The notes below the pieces were generated by a model, which was not told where the DNA came from, did no database searches, and was given only the letters and a program-made list of their open reading frames with translations. From assembly GCA_965230015.1 (NCBI GenBank), contig CBDDKF010000002.1, forward strand, positions 682,001 through 746,000: a stretch of DNA of 64,000 bases, in the 5' to 3' direction. This document shows positions 18,043-25,696 of this stretch, in pieces. Source of the stretch: JABSQH01 sp965230015. Its GTDB lineage: Bacteria; Actinomycetota; Acidimicrobiia; Acidimicrobiales; Ilumatobacteraceae. A program made the translations under genes and the position numbers. Position 1 is the first letter of the stretch, and every line of letters begins with the position of its first letter.

Positions 18043-19006
18043 GGACGTCGCCGTGATCGGGAGTGATCTGCTCGAAGCTGCCGACGATCAACGGATCGGG
18101 CGGACGGACGACTTCGAGGTCCTTGTCGGCATAGGGTAACACGCTGAGCACGTGGCGCATCGCGTTCACCCGACCGCGCTTCTTGTCGTTACTCCGCACG
18201 ACCATCCACGGCGCGTGGGCGGTGGAGGTGCGTTGAAACATCGCCACCTTCGCCGCGGTGTACTCGTCCCACCGATCGAGTGAGGCGATGTCGGTGGGGC
18301 TCAGCTTCCACTGCCGCACCGGATCGATGCGCCGAATCGTGAAACGGGCGATCTGCTCGCGGCGCGACACCGAGAACCACAACTTCACCAGCGTGGTGTT
18401 CGAGTTGATCAGCATCCGCTCGAACTCGGGCACCGCGCGCATGAACTCGTCGTACTGCGCGTCGTCGCAGTAGCCCATCACTCGCTCGACCCCGGCGCGG
18501 TTGTACCACGAGCGGTCGAAGAAACGGATCTCGCCACTCGTCGGCAGGTGCTGAACGTACCGCTGGAAGTACCACTCGCCCTGCTCGCGTTCGGTGGGTA
18601 CGCCGAGTGCGACAACACCGGCACCCCGCGGGTCGAGGTGCTCCATGAACCGCTTGATGCTGCCGCCCTTGCCCGCGGCGTCGCGACCCTCGAACACGAC
18701 GACCAGCTTGTGTCCGGTGTCGGCCAACCAACTCTGCGCTTTGAGCAGCTCGATCTGCAGGCCGCGCTTCACTCGTTCGTACTCACGCCGGGACATCCGT
18801 TCGTCGTACGGATACCCCTCCTGCCAGGTCTTCACCGGCAACCCGGTGGGCCCGAGCAGCACCGGGTCGTCGATCTCGTCGAACGTGCCCTGCACGGTGA
18901 ACCCCCGCTCGACGATCTCGGCGGCCGTCATCGTACGAAACGCTTCGATCAGCGTGTCGATGTCGGTGGCGTCGAAGGGACCCGACGCCCCGTTGTCCAG
19001 AGTCAC
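18035..19006 (-). CDS. ppk2: Polyphosphate kinase 2
   Basis: 323 residues from GTG 19006. The Walker A motif is FEGRDAAGKGGSIKR (about 96-110) and the Walker B/lid region is DRSWYNRAGVERVMG (about 161-175), both specific for PPK2. The segment GVPTEREQGEWYFQRYV is the family insert. The one-domain length fits class I PPK2, which phosphorylates NDPs (mainly GDP/ADP) using polyphosphate. The GTG start is supported by a GTGA overlap with the DUF1269 stop, indicating translational coupling. It is cytosolic. Its stop codon lies in the terminator palindrome. Confidence 0.92.
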   Translation of the reverse strand: MTLDNGASGPFDATDIDTLIEAFRTMTAAEIVERGFTVQGTFDEIDDPVLLGPTGLPVKTWQEGYPYDERMSRREYERVKRGLQIELLKAQSWLADTGHKLVVVFEGRDAAGKGGSIKRFMEHLDPRGAGVVALGVPTEREQGEWYFQRYVQHLPTSGEIRFFDRSWYNRAGVERVMGYCDDAQYDEFMRAVPEFERMLINSNTTLVKLWFSVSRREQIARFTIRRIDPVRQWKLSPTDIASLDRWDEYTAAKVAMFQRTSTAHAPWMVVRSNDKKRGRVNAMRHVLSVLPYADKDLEVVRPPDPLIVGSFEQITPDHGDVHL

Positions 19007-19491
19007 TCGGCGAGGAATTCGCGCAGCTGCTCTTCGTCTTCGATCGACAGGTTGGTCGTGAGCAGCTCCATGTGCTCGTCGGCGAGCGCTTCCTTGACAC
19101 GGTCGATGACTGCGTCGCTCGACATCAAGAACAGCGCCGACGTCCCCGGCGTGATCTTCGAGCGCACCGACTCGACGAAGTCCTTGTCGATCCCCACATT
19201 GGCCAACGAACCCGCAATCGCACCAGCGGCCGCGCCGATCGCCATACCGAACAGCGGAACGAGCAGAATCACGCCGAACAACAAGCCCCAGAAGGCGCCA
19301 CCGGCGGCACCTGCACCGGTGAGGTTCGACAACTGCTTCGTCTTCGGCTTCTTGGCGCCCTCGGGCCACGACACCACCGCGGCATCGTGGATGTGGATGA
19401 GCTCCTGTTTGCCGAGCGCGATGAGCTTGTCCTCGACTCGTTCGGCGCCGTCGGGCGTGTCGAACTTCCAAACCGTGAGGGTCGTGGCCAT
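19003..19491 (-). CDS. DUF1269 family membrane protein
   Basis: 162 residues starting MATTLTVWKFDTPDGAERV. The central glycine-zipper hydrophobic region (AFWGLLFGVILLVPLFGMA and GAAAGAIAGSLANVGID, about 67-103) is typical of DUF1269, followed by a C-terminal alpha/beta region (ITPGTSALFLMSS...). The family is of unknown function and is often found with stress-related genes. It is translated first in a two-gene operon with PPK2 (4-base overlap), which suggests a role in the same stress or phosphate response; that link is inference. The 120-base gap upstream towards the divergent thioesterase gene holds no recognisable site. Confidence 0.85.
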   Translation of the reverse strand: MATTLTVWKFDTPDGAERVEDKLIALGKQELIHIHDAAVVSWPEGAKKPKTKQLSNLTGAGAAGGAFWGLLFGVILLVPLFGMAIGAAAGAIAGSLANVGIDKDFVESVRSKITPGTSALFLMSSDAVIDRVKEALADEHMELLTTNLSIEDEEQLREFLAE

Positions 19492-19611
19492 CGTGTATCG
19501 GTCTCCAAGTAGATGTGGAACGACGCGTCTCGTCGTCTCGCCGCCGACCGTAGCCGAGGGTGACGCCGCCTCGCAGCCCGGCCACCTCGCCCCGTAGCGT
19601 GCACCCTCGCT

Positions 19612-20355
19612 GTGCCCGCCGAGTTGCCCGCCTCCACCTTCGCGCCACGTCCGACCAACGCTCGCGTGGTCGACCGCGAACGGCGTGTTCGTCTCGGTGA
19701 TGTCGACGTCGATGCCGCGCTGCGCCTCGACGCGACGGCTCGGTATCTGCAAGACGTGGCCACCGACGACGCCGCCGAGGCCGCGCTCGGCGACGCGTAC
19801 GGGTGGGTGGTGCGGCGCACGATGATCGCCGTACACACGCCAGCTCGTCTGGGTGAGCGGGTCGATGTGGCCACGTTCTGTTCGGGCACCGGCCGTAGCT
19901 GGGCCGAGCGGCGAACGATCATCACCGGCAACCGGGGTGCGCACATCGACGCCGCCGCCCTGTGGATCCGCGTCGATCCCACGACCGGTCGGCCGACGGG
20001 GCTCGGCGACGACTTCATGGCGACCTATGGGCCCGCGGCCGCCGACCGGCGCGTGTCAACGCGGCTACAACTCGACGACCCGCCACCGGACGCGGAGCAC
20101 CGGCCGTGGCCGCTTCGACGAACCGACCTCGACCCGCTCGGCCACGTCAACAACGCCGCGCAATGGTCCGCGCTCGAGGAGCTACTCGACGACCGCATCG
20201 GCGTCGCCGAGATCGAACACCGCGCGCCGGTCGAGGCCGAGGGTGCCCTGGAGTTGCTCATCGTCCGGGACGCCCATCAGGTCCGGGGGTGGCTCGTCGC
20301 CGATGGAACCGTACGCACCGCGATGCGCTGGTACCGTCGCCCCGAGGGGGAATAG
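19612..20355 (+). CDS. Acyl-ACP thioesterase family protein (double hotdog)
   Basis: 247 residues from GTG 19612. Two hotdog repeats are seen. The first contains RVRLGDVDVDAALRLDATARYLQDVA, the acyl-ACP thioesterase (FatA/B-like) N-terminal helix, and GRSWAERRTIIT. The second starts at DLDPLGHVNNAAQW (about 174-187), where His and Asn correspond to the second-repeat catalytic/helix residues. The reaction would be release of fatty acid from ACP or CoA. It is followed after 4 bases by an ABC ATPase gene and then a permease, so it may belong to an operon that makes and exports an acyl product (inference). Confidence 0.8.
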   Translation: MPAELPASTFAPRPTNARVVDRERRVRLGDVDVDAALRLDATARYLQDVATDDAAEAALGDAYGWVVRRTMIAVHTPARLGERVDVATFCSGTGRSWAERRTIITGNRGAHIDAAALWIRVDPTTGRPTGLGDDFMATYGPAAADRRVSTRLQLDDPPPDAEHRPWPLRRTDLDPLGHVNNAAQWSALEELLDDRIGVAEIEHRAPVEAEGALELLIVRDAHQVRGWLVADGTVRTAMRWYRRPEGE

Positions 20356-20359
20356 CGCA

Positions 20360-21286
20360 ATGCCAACGGTGATCGAGACCGACGGTCTGACGAAACAGTG
20401 GGGCGATCTGGTCGCCGTCGATCACCTCGATCTCGCGGTGGAACAGGGCGAGTGCTACTCGTTTCTCGGTCGCAACGGATCGGGCAAGTCGACCACGGCG
20501 CGCATGCTGCTCGACTTCATTCGGCCAACGTCGGGAACGTCGCGCCTGCTCGGCGGCGTCGGCTCCGACCCGGCGATTCGCGGACGGGTCGGATATCTCC
20601 CCGGCGATCTCAACCTTCCGCGAGCGATGACCGGCAACGATGCATTCGACTTCTTCGGAGGCCTCAGCGGGAGCGCCGACGATCCCGAACGCACGGGGCT
20701 CATCGACCGGTTCGGCCTCGATCCCACACGACCGGTACGCGAACTGAGCACCGGCAACCGCCGCAAGGTCGGGCTGGTGTTGGCGTTCCTCGGCGATCCC
20801 GAGCTGCTGATCCTCGACGAGCCGACGAGCGGCCTCGACCCAGTACTGCAAGAGGAGTTCCGCACACTGCTCGCCGAGCGGAAACAGCGTGGTGTGACCA
20901 TCTGGTTGACATCGCACGTGATGGCCGAAGTCGAGCGGGTCGCCGATCGGGTCGGCCTGATCCGCGATGGACGGTTGGCGCGGGAACTGGCAATGGAGGA
21001 TCTCCGCCACCAGACCACGGGGCGCATCCGGTTCGAGTTCGCCGAGGCGGTTGCGCCGTCGGCCTTCGACGGCATCGACGGGGTCACCGACGTCGACGCC
21101 AACGGCGCCGACGTGACCGTGTCGATCGAAGGGCCCGTCGCCGCCTTGCTCCGCCGGGCGGGCGATCTCGGCGCCGTGCACATCGAAACGCAGCGCCGCG
21201 ACCTCGACGACATCTTCCTCGAGCTGTTCGATCTGCGTGCCGACGATGGCGCCAACAATGGGGCAGCCGGCGGGACATCGACGTGA
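20360..21286 (+). CDS. ABC transporter ATP-binding protein
   Basis: 308 residues from ATG 20360. Walker A is LGRNGSGKSTT (about 36-46), the signature is ELSTGNRRKVG (LSGGQ-type, degenerate as LSTGN), Walker B is LLILDEPTSGLDP, and the H-loop is TSHVMAEVERV. A C-terminal extension of about 80 residues (IRFEFAEAVAPSAFDGIDG...) is the DUF4162-like tail of DrrA/CcmA-type exporters. It powers the ABC-2 permease encoded next, which overlaps by 4 bases (GTGA). Probable export of a drug, lipid or other hydrophobic compound. Confidence 0.9.
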   Translation: MPTVIETDGLTKQWGDLVAVDHLDLAVEQGECYSFLGRNGSGKSTTARMLLDFIRPTSGTSRLLGGVGSDPAIRGRVGYLPGDLNLPRAMTGNDAFDFFGGLSGSADDPERTGLIDRFGLDPTRPVRELSTGNRRKVGLVLAFLGDPELLILDEPTSGLDPVLQEEFRTLLAERKQRGVTIWLTSHVMAEVERVADRVGLIRDGRLARELAMEDLRHQTTGRIRFEFAEAVAPSAFDGIDGVTDVDANGADVTVSIEGPVAALLRRAGDLGAVHIETQRRDLDDIFLELFDLRADDGANNGAAGGTST

Positions 21287-22140
21287 GTACCGGGTGGAAG
21301 ATCCTGCGGCGGTGGATGCGCGATCGCCGACTGTCGACGCTGTCGTGGACGGCCGGCCTGGTCGTGATCGTGGTGATCACCGCCGCGTTCTACCCCTCGC
21401 TGTCGTCGAGCACGACCGAACTCGGCGAGAGCAGCAGCGGGGCGATGAGCGCACTGCTCGGGCTGAGCAGCGCCATCGATCCGTCGTCGCCGTTGGGCTA
21501 CCTGTGGATCGGCCTATACGCCAACGTCGTACCGATGACCCAGATCGCCTTCGGGATTGCGCTCGGCAGTGCCGCCATCGCGGGCGACGAAGAGACCGGC
21601 ACGTTGGAGTACATGTTGTCGATGCCGGTCACCAGGGGAACGATCGCCGTCAGCCGGTTCGTCGGCGCGCTGGCGATCATGGTCTTCTCGGGTGCGCTGG
21701 TGTGCCTGTCGCTGATTGCGTCGATCCCATTGTTCGAGCTCGGCGACGAGGTCACCACCACCGGCGCCGACGGTTCGACCACCACCCAACCGGGGGCGAC
21801 CGCCCTCGATGCCTTCAACGGCACCCTGGCATCGACCGCAGTTGGTGTGGGGTTTCTCGGGCTGGCCTACGCACTCGGCGGGATCACGGGCCGCAAGGGG
21901 CCCAGCACCGGCATCACCGCGGCCATCGCCGTGGGCGGTTACGTGCTGTACACCATCTCCAACTCCACCGGCTCGCTCGACTGGCTGGCCGAGCTCACGC
22001 CATGGAAGTGGTATGTCGACGACGCCTCGCTCGTCCTCGGCCTCAGCTGGGCGATCATCCGGCCCGTGATCCTCGCCGCGGTTGGTTTCGCGGTCGGCGC
22101 GCTCGTGTTCATCCGTCGCGATCTGCAGCCGCCGAAGTAG
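21283..22140 (+). CDS. ABC-2 type transporter permease
   Basis: 285 residues from GTG 21283, which overlaps the ATPase stop. Six hydrophobic segments are visible, starting LSWTAGLVVIVVITAAFYPSL after the amphipathic helix GWKILRRWMRDRRLST. The segment AIAGDEETGTLEYMLSMPVTRG is the conserved ABC-2 permease loop before TM3. A periplasmic-type Thr/Gly-rich stretch (TTTGADGSTTTQPG) separates TM3 and TM4. It forms the channel of the exporter with the preceding ATPase. Its 3' end overlaps the convergent FAD monooxygenase gene by 32 bases. Confidence 0.85.
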   Translation: MSTGWKILRRWMRDRRLSTLSWTAGLVVIVVITAAFYPSLSSSTTELGESSSGAMSALLGLSSAIDPSSPLGYLWIGLYANVVPMTQIAFGIALGSAAIAGDEETGTLEYMLSMPVTRGTIAVSRFVGALAIMVFSGALVCLSLIASIPLFELGDEVTTTGADGSTTTQPGATALDAFNGTLASTAVGVGFLGLAYALGGITGRKGPSTGITAAIAVGGYVLYTISNSTGSLDWLAELTPWKWYVDDASLVLGLSWAIIRPVILAAVGFAVGALVFIRRDLQPPK

Positions 22141-23500
22141 CGGCGCCGAGCGCCGCTGCGTACCGCTGCACGGCGGCCTCGTCGTCGACGTCCGCGCGCA
22201 GACCGATGTGCCCATCGGGGCGTACGACATACAGCGCAAGGTCGTCTCCATCTTCGGCGTGCGACGCGGCCCAGTCGATCGGCGTCGACGTGTCGTGGCG
22301 CTGCGCTGCGACGCGACGGGTGAGCGAGCGAGGACCGACGGCCACCACACGATGCTGCAACTCCGGCGACATCCAGTCGAACGGGGCGACGGAGCCGGGA
22401 CGCCGACCGGAGCCGCCCGCATCGATGGCCAGCAGCGAGTCGGCGAACGCGCCCACGCTGCCACCATCGGCGCTCTCCGCCCCGTCGATCATCGCCATGG
22501 CGATCGGTCGCCGCTCCGCCTCGAACGTGTCGATGAGCGGCTCGGCCGAGGTGCCATGCACCACGCGCGCCAGCTTCCAGGCGAGGTTGTGGGCGTCGTC
22601 GACGCCGGAGTTCATGCCGTTGCCGTGCGCCGGCGTGCACACGTGCGCCGCGTCGCCAGCCACGACGATGCGCCCGTTGCGGTAGGTGTCGGCGAGCATC
22701 GAGTGACACTCGAACGTCGACGGTTCATCGACCTCGACGAAGCGTGCCTGCGGGTGGTACGAGCGCACGGTCGCCAGCGCGCCTTCGACGACAGCGTCAT
22801 CCGACTCGGGCTGGGTGTACACCCGCCAGCGGTTGTCGGGCAGGCTGGTCAGCAGCACGGGTGGCTCGTCGAGGTAGGCATACGTCGCTTCGTGCGACGA
22901 GGCCCACGGATCGATCGACGTATCGAACACCGTCCATCGCTCGTCGGGGCGACGGCGCGCTCGGGCGATCCCCGCGGCGGCACGCGTCGGGCCCCGGAAT
23001 CCGTCGCAGCCGACGACCCATCGAGCAGTGATCTCGTGGGCACGCCCGTCGTGCTCGACGACCGCACGGCAGTGGTCGACACGCTGATCGATCGACACCA
23101 GCGTGCAGCCGCGGTGCACTCGGCCACCGCGGGCACGCAAGTCTGCTTCGAGCACCTCCTCGACGACCTCCTCCGACAGCCCGATGTTGAACGAATACCG
23201 TGCGCCGGGTTCGCCGATCTGGATCACGTCGCGCAACTCGCCGTCGGCGGCGACCACGGTCTCGCGCTGGGGCACGCCGCGATCGAGAATCGGGTCGACC
23301 ACACCGAGCTGCTCGAAGATCTCCAGCGTGCGCGGGTGGATCACCGTGGCCCGATCCCAGGGCAGTGGCGCAGCGTGACGATCGATGATCTGCACGTCGA
23401 CGCCGAGCCGCTGCAGCTCGACCGCGAGGACCAATCCTGTGGGCCCCGCACCGACGACGAGCACGTCGGCCGTGCTCGGAAGGTCCGGTTCGACGACCAT
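22109..23500 (-). CDS. FAD-dependent aromatic monooxygenase (PheA/TfdB type)
   Basis: 463 residues. The FAD-binding GxGxxG motif is LVVGAGPTGLVLAVELQR (about 15-32), followed by ATVIHPRTLEIFEQLG; the second FAD motif is GRIVVAGDAAHVCTPAHGNG (about 275-294) with NSGVDDAHNLAWKLA. This is the group A flavoprotein hydroxylase family that hydroxylates phenols and polyketides using NADPH and O2. The C-terminal thioredoxin-like domain of phenol hydroxylases is reduced to a short tail. It lies 34 bases upstream of the AlkB-like gene's stop on the same strand. Confidence 0.85.
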   Translation of the reverse strand: MVVEPDLPSTADVLVVGAGPTGLVLAVELQRLGVDVQIIDRHAAPLPWDRATVIHPRTLEIFEQLGVVDPILDRGVPQRETVVAADGELRDVIQIGEPGARYSFNIGLSEEVVEEVLEADLRARGGRVHRGCTLVSIDQRVDHCRAVVEHDGRAHEITARWVVGCDGFRGPTRAAAGIARARRRPDERWTVFDTSIDPWASSHEATYAYLDEPPVLLTSLPDNRWRVYTQPESDDAVVEGALATVRSYHPQARFVEVDEPSTFECHSMLADTYRNGRIVVAGDAAHVCTPAHGNGMNSGVDDAHNLAWKLARVVHGTSAEPLIDTFEAERRPIAMAMIDGAESADGGSVGAFADSLLAIDAGGSGRRPGSVAPFDWMSPELQHRVVAVGPRSLTRRVAAQRHDTSTPIDWAASHAEDGDDLALYVVRPDGHIGLRADVDDEAAVQRYAAALGAATSAAADRDG

Positions 23501-23534
23501 CGCTGCACGGTATCGAGGACCGACTGCCGGCGGA

Positions 23535-24125
23535 TCAGGGGACGCCGTGACGCCACATCACCGAAATGCGCGGACCGGCGTGGGCCACCTTGGGCACCGC
23601 ATGCTCCCACTCGTGCTGACAGGCACCACCCATCACGAGCAGATCGCCACCACCCGCCATCCACTGGCGCGCCGCTCCCCCACCACGCCGCCGAACGCTG
23701 AAGGGCCGCGGCGCGCCGAGGCTGACGATCGCCACAAGTGGGTTGCGCACGGTGTGACGATGCCGGTCGCCGTGCCACGCCACCGAGTCGGCGCCGGTGC
23801 AATACAGGTTGAACGCCAGCGAGTCGAACTCGACGTCGTAGTGCGCACCGAGCCGATGTGCGGCGTCGGCGAGCACGGCGGGGGTGGTCGGGGCCTCGAT
23901 GTGCCCGCTCGCCACCAATCGCGGCTCGTCGACCAGCCGGTCGTACATCGGGATCTGGGTGCGCTGCCGCCAGTCGTTGTCGGCGAGCAGCTGATCGAAC
24001 AACGTGTCCGCACCACGCAACCAGCCTGGCTGGTGGTCGATCCACGACCGCTCGTCGAGATCGACCCGTTGCGGACACAGCGCATCGAGCGCCGGTTCGC
24101 CCGCAGCGAATAGTGATCCTTGCAT
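23535..24125 (-). CDS. alkB: AlkB-like 2-oxoglutarate/Fe(II) dioxygenase
   Basis: 196 residues from ATG 24125. It has SLAFNLYCTGADSVAWHGDRH (with the HxD iron ligands in WHGD), SLGAPRPFSVR with RRRGGG, and a distal His in HEWEHAVPK followed by GPRISVMWR, the Arg for 2-oxoglutarate. This is the layout of AlkB-type enzymes that repair alkylated bases by oxidative demethylation. An SOS-type LexA box (24134-24147) sits 9 bases upstream of the ATG, which supports both the start and a DNA-repair role. In-frame GTG 24140 would put the box inside the gene and is disfavoured. Confidence 0.85.
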   Translation of the reverse strand: MQGSLFAAGEPALDALCPQRVDLDERSWIDHQPGWLRGADTLFDQLLADNDWRQRTQIPMYDRLVDEPRLVASGHIEAPTTPAVLADAAHRLGAHYDVEFDSLAFNLYCTGADSVAWHGDRHRHTVRNPLVAIVSLGAPRPFSVRRRGGGAARQWMAGGGDLLVMGGACQHEWEHAVPKVAHAGPRISVMWRHGVP

Positions 24126-24133
24126 CGGAGCCA

Positions 24134-24147
24134 CGAACACCTGTTCG
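24134..24147. promoter_or_regulatory. Putative LexA (SOS) box
   Basis: CGAACACCTGTTCG on the plus strand; on the minus strand CGAACAGGTGTTCG, a full match to the Gram-positive LexA consensus CGAACRNRYGTTCG. It is located directly upstream of the AlkB-like start codon, where a bound repressor would block transcription. Confidence 0.75.
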
Positions 24148-24182
24148 ATTCTGCTCGATCGAGGCGTCGTCTGCAACCCGGA

Positions 24183-24287
24183 GCGGTGAGCGAACGCGCC
24201 GCCTAAATGCGCGCACTGCCTCACCACCGATGTTCCACCATCAACTGCGGTGAGCAAACGCGCCGCCGAGGCGCGCGTTCGCTCACC
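24183..24287. repeat. Two related intergenic repeats, the second a long hairpin
   Basis: Copy 1 starts at 24183 and copy 2 at 24247; the first 21 bases (GCGGTGAGCRAACGCGCCGCC) differ at one position. Copy 2 continues into an inverted repeat, GGTGAGC...GCTCACC (24249-24287), with additional pairing of AACGCG-type segments. The pair lies in the divergent gap between the AlkB-like and LLM genes, about 195 bases long, which otherwise holds only the LexA box. Confidence 0.65.
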
Positions 24288-24321
24288 ACTCCGGGGCGAG
24301 TGGGCCGGTATGGTCCGGCGG

Positions 24322-25197
24322 ATGCGCATCGGAGTGGTCGTGATGCCCACGGATCCGTGGGCGGTGGCACTCGACACCGCGCTGCGCCTCGACCAGCTGG
24401 GGTTCGATCATCTATGGGTGTACGACCACATGTCGTGGCAGCGCTATCGCGAACGGCCATGGTTTGCGCCATACCCGTGGCTGGCCGGCGTCGCCGGCGT
24501 TACCTCGACGATCCGCCTGGGCACGCTGGTCGCCAATCCCAACCTGCGCCACGCGGCCACCCTGGCCAAGGACGCAATGACGCTCGACCACATTTCCAAC
24601 GGACGACTCACGCTCGGTATCGGTGCCGGCGGCCTGGGGTTCGACGCCACGGTGCTCGGACAGCCGCCGCTGACGCCAGGTCAACGTGTGGACCGGCTCG
24701 GCGAGTACGTCGAATCGATCGATGGATTGCTGCGCGGCACGACCACGTCATACAGCGGCGACTACGTGACCGTCGACGATGCGCGCATGTTGCCCGGCTG
24801 CGTCCAACAGCCACGCGTGCCGCTCGCCGTAGCCGCAGGCGCGCCCCGCTCGATCGCCCTCGTGGCACGATTCGCCGACGGTTGGATCACGCTCGGCGAC
24901 ACCACCGGCGCCGGAACACCCACCGACCAGGCCGTCGCCCAGCAATCGGCGCAGCTCGACGCCGAGCTCACCGCCGTGGGACGTCCGAGTGACGCAGTCG
25001 AACGCATCCTGCTCACCGGCCACGACGGACAACGGCCCTTGGCCAGCTTCGATGCCTTCACCGACATGGTCGGCCGAGCCGCCGAGTGGGGCATCGACGA
25101 GGTCGTCGTGCACCACCCGCGCGCCGACGACGAGCGATGGAACGACGATCCAACGATCCTGCAAGAGATCGCCGACCGACGCGAGGAGTTGCCATGA
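24322..25197 (+). CDS. LLM-class flavin/F420-dependent oxidoreductase
   Basis: 291 residues from ATG 24322; an upstream in-frame ATG at 24250 would start inside the hairpin repeat and is rejected. It begins MRIGVVVMPTDPW and contains ALRLDQLGFDHLWVYDHMSW, RLGTLVANPNLRHAATLAK and SNGRLTLGIGAGG, all hallmarks of the bacterial luciferase-like TIM-barrel family. Many actinobacterial members use F420. The oxidised substrate is unknown. It overlaps the YbaK gene by 4 bases (ATGA), so the pair is translationally coupled. Confidence 0.87.
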   Translation: MRIGVVVMPTDPWAVALDTALRLDQLGFDHLWVYDHMSWQRYRERPWFAPYPWLAGVAGVTSTIRLGTLVANPNLRHAATLAKDAMTLDHISNGRLTLGIGAGGLGFDATVLGQPPLTPGQRVDRLGEYVESIDGLLRGTTTSYSGDYVTVDDARMLPGCVQQPRVPLAVAAGAPRSIALVARFADGWITLGDTTGAGTPTDQAVAQQSAQLDAELTAVGRPSDAVERILLTGHDGQRPLASFDAFTDMVGRAAEWGIDEVVVHHPRADDERWNDDPTILQEIADRREELP

Positions 25198-25682
25198 CCG
25201 ATCCCGTCCTCGCCGCCATCGACGGCCTCGATGCCGAGGTGGTGCCGTGCGATCCTGAACTGGCCGACACCGCCGCTTTCTGCGAGGCCTACGGCTACTC
25301 GCCCGACGATTCGGCGAACGCAATCCTGGTGATCGGCAAGGGACGCAAGCCGGACGATCCACGGCCGATGGTGTGCTGTCTGGTCCTGGCGTCGACGCGC
25401 CTCGACGTGAATGGCGCAGTCCGCAAACGGCTCGGCACGCGCAAGGCGTCGTTCGCGAATGCGCAGGAAACGATCGAGCGCAGCGGTGGCATGCAGATCG
25501 GTGGCGTCACACCGTTCGGGCTTCCCGACGACATCCCGATCTGGATCGACGGCGCCGTGATGACCCGCGAGCGAGTGATCGTCGGCGGCGGCAGCCGCGA
25601 CCGCAAGATCTTGTGCCCGCCGTCGGCGATTGCCGGGTTGGCGGCGGCAGTGGTGGTCGACGGCCTGGCAAGCCCGTTGTAA
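25194..25682 (+). CDS. YbaK/EbsC-domain protein (aminoacyl-tRNA deacylase family)
   Basis: 162 residues. The YbaK fold is recognised from ANAILVIGKG, KRLGTRKASFANAQETIERSG and GGVTPFGLPDDIPIWIDGAV, which match the conserved strands and the GG(V/I)TPFG loop of the family. Members hydrolyse mischarged aminoacyl-tRNAs (for example Cys-tRNA-Pro), acting in trans as editing factors; the specific substrate is not evident. Its TAA stop is part of the left arm of a hairpin terminator that is now split by an IS element. Confidence 0.88.
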   Translation: MTDPVLAAIDGLDAEVVPCDPELADTAAFCEAYGYSPDDSANAILVIGKGRKPDDPRPMVCCLVLASTRLDVNGAVRKRLGTRKASFANAQETIERSGGMQIGGVTPFGLPDDIPIWIDGAVMTRERVIVGGGSRDRKILCPPSAIAGLAAAVVVDGLASPL

Positions 25683-25696
25683 CAATCGTCTCAGCC
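25679..25696. terminator. Left arm of terminator hairpin split by IS, plus GCC target repeat
   Basis: Bases 25679-25692 pair with 26905-26918 (12 of 14 positions). A25693 is the first loop base and 25694-25696 (GCC) is the left copy of the target-site duplication. Removing the IS and one GCC restores a 14-bp-arm hairpin with the 5-base loop AGCCA. Confidence 0.8.

Noticed and set aside
18035..19648. PPK2 with a long N-terminal extension to 19648
   Set aside because: The extension crosses the DUF1269 gene in another frame; the GTGA overlap at 19003-19006 defines the start.
24183..24287. CRISPR array
   Set aside because: Only two repeat copies with diverged extensions and no regular spacer series; no cas genes nearby.
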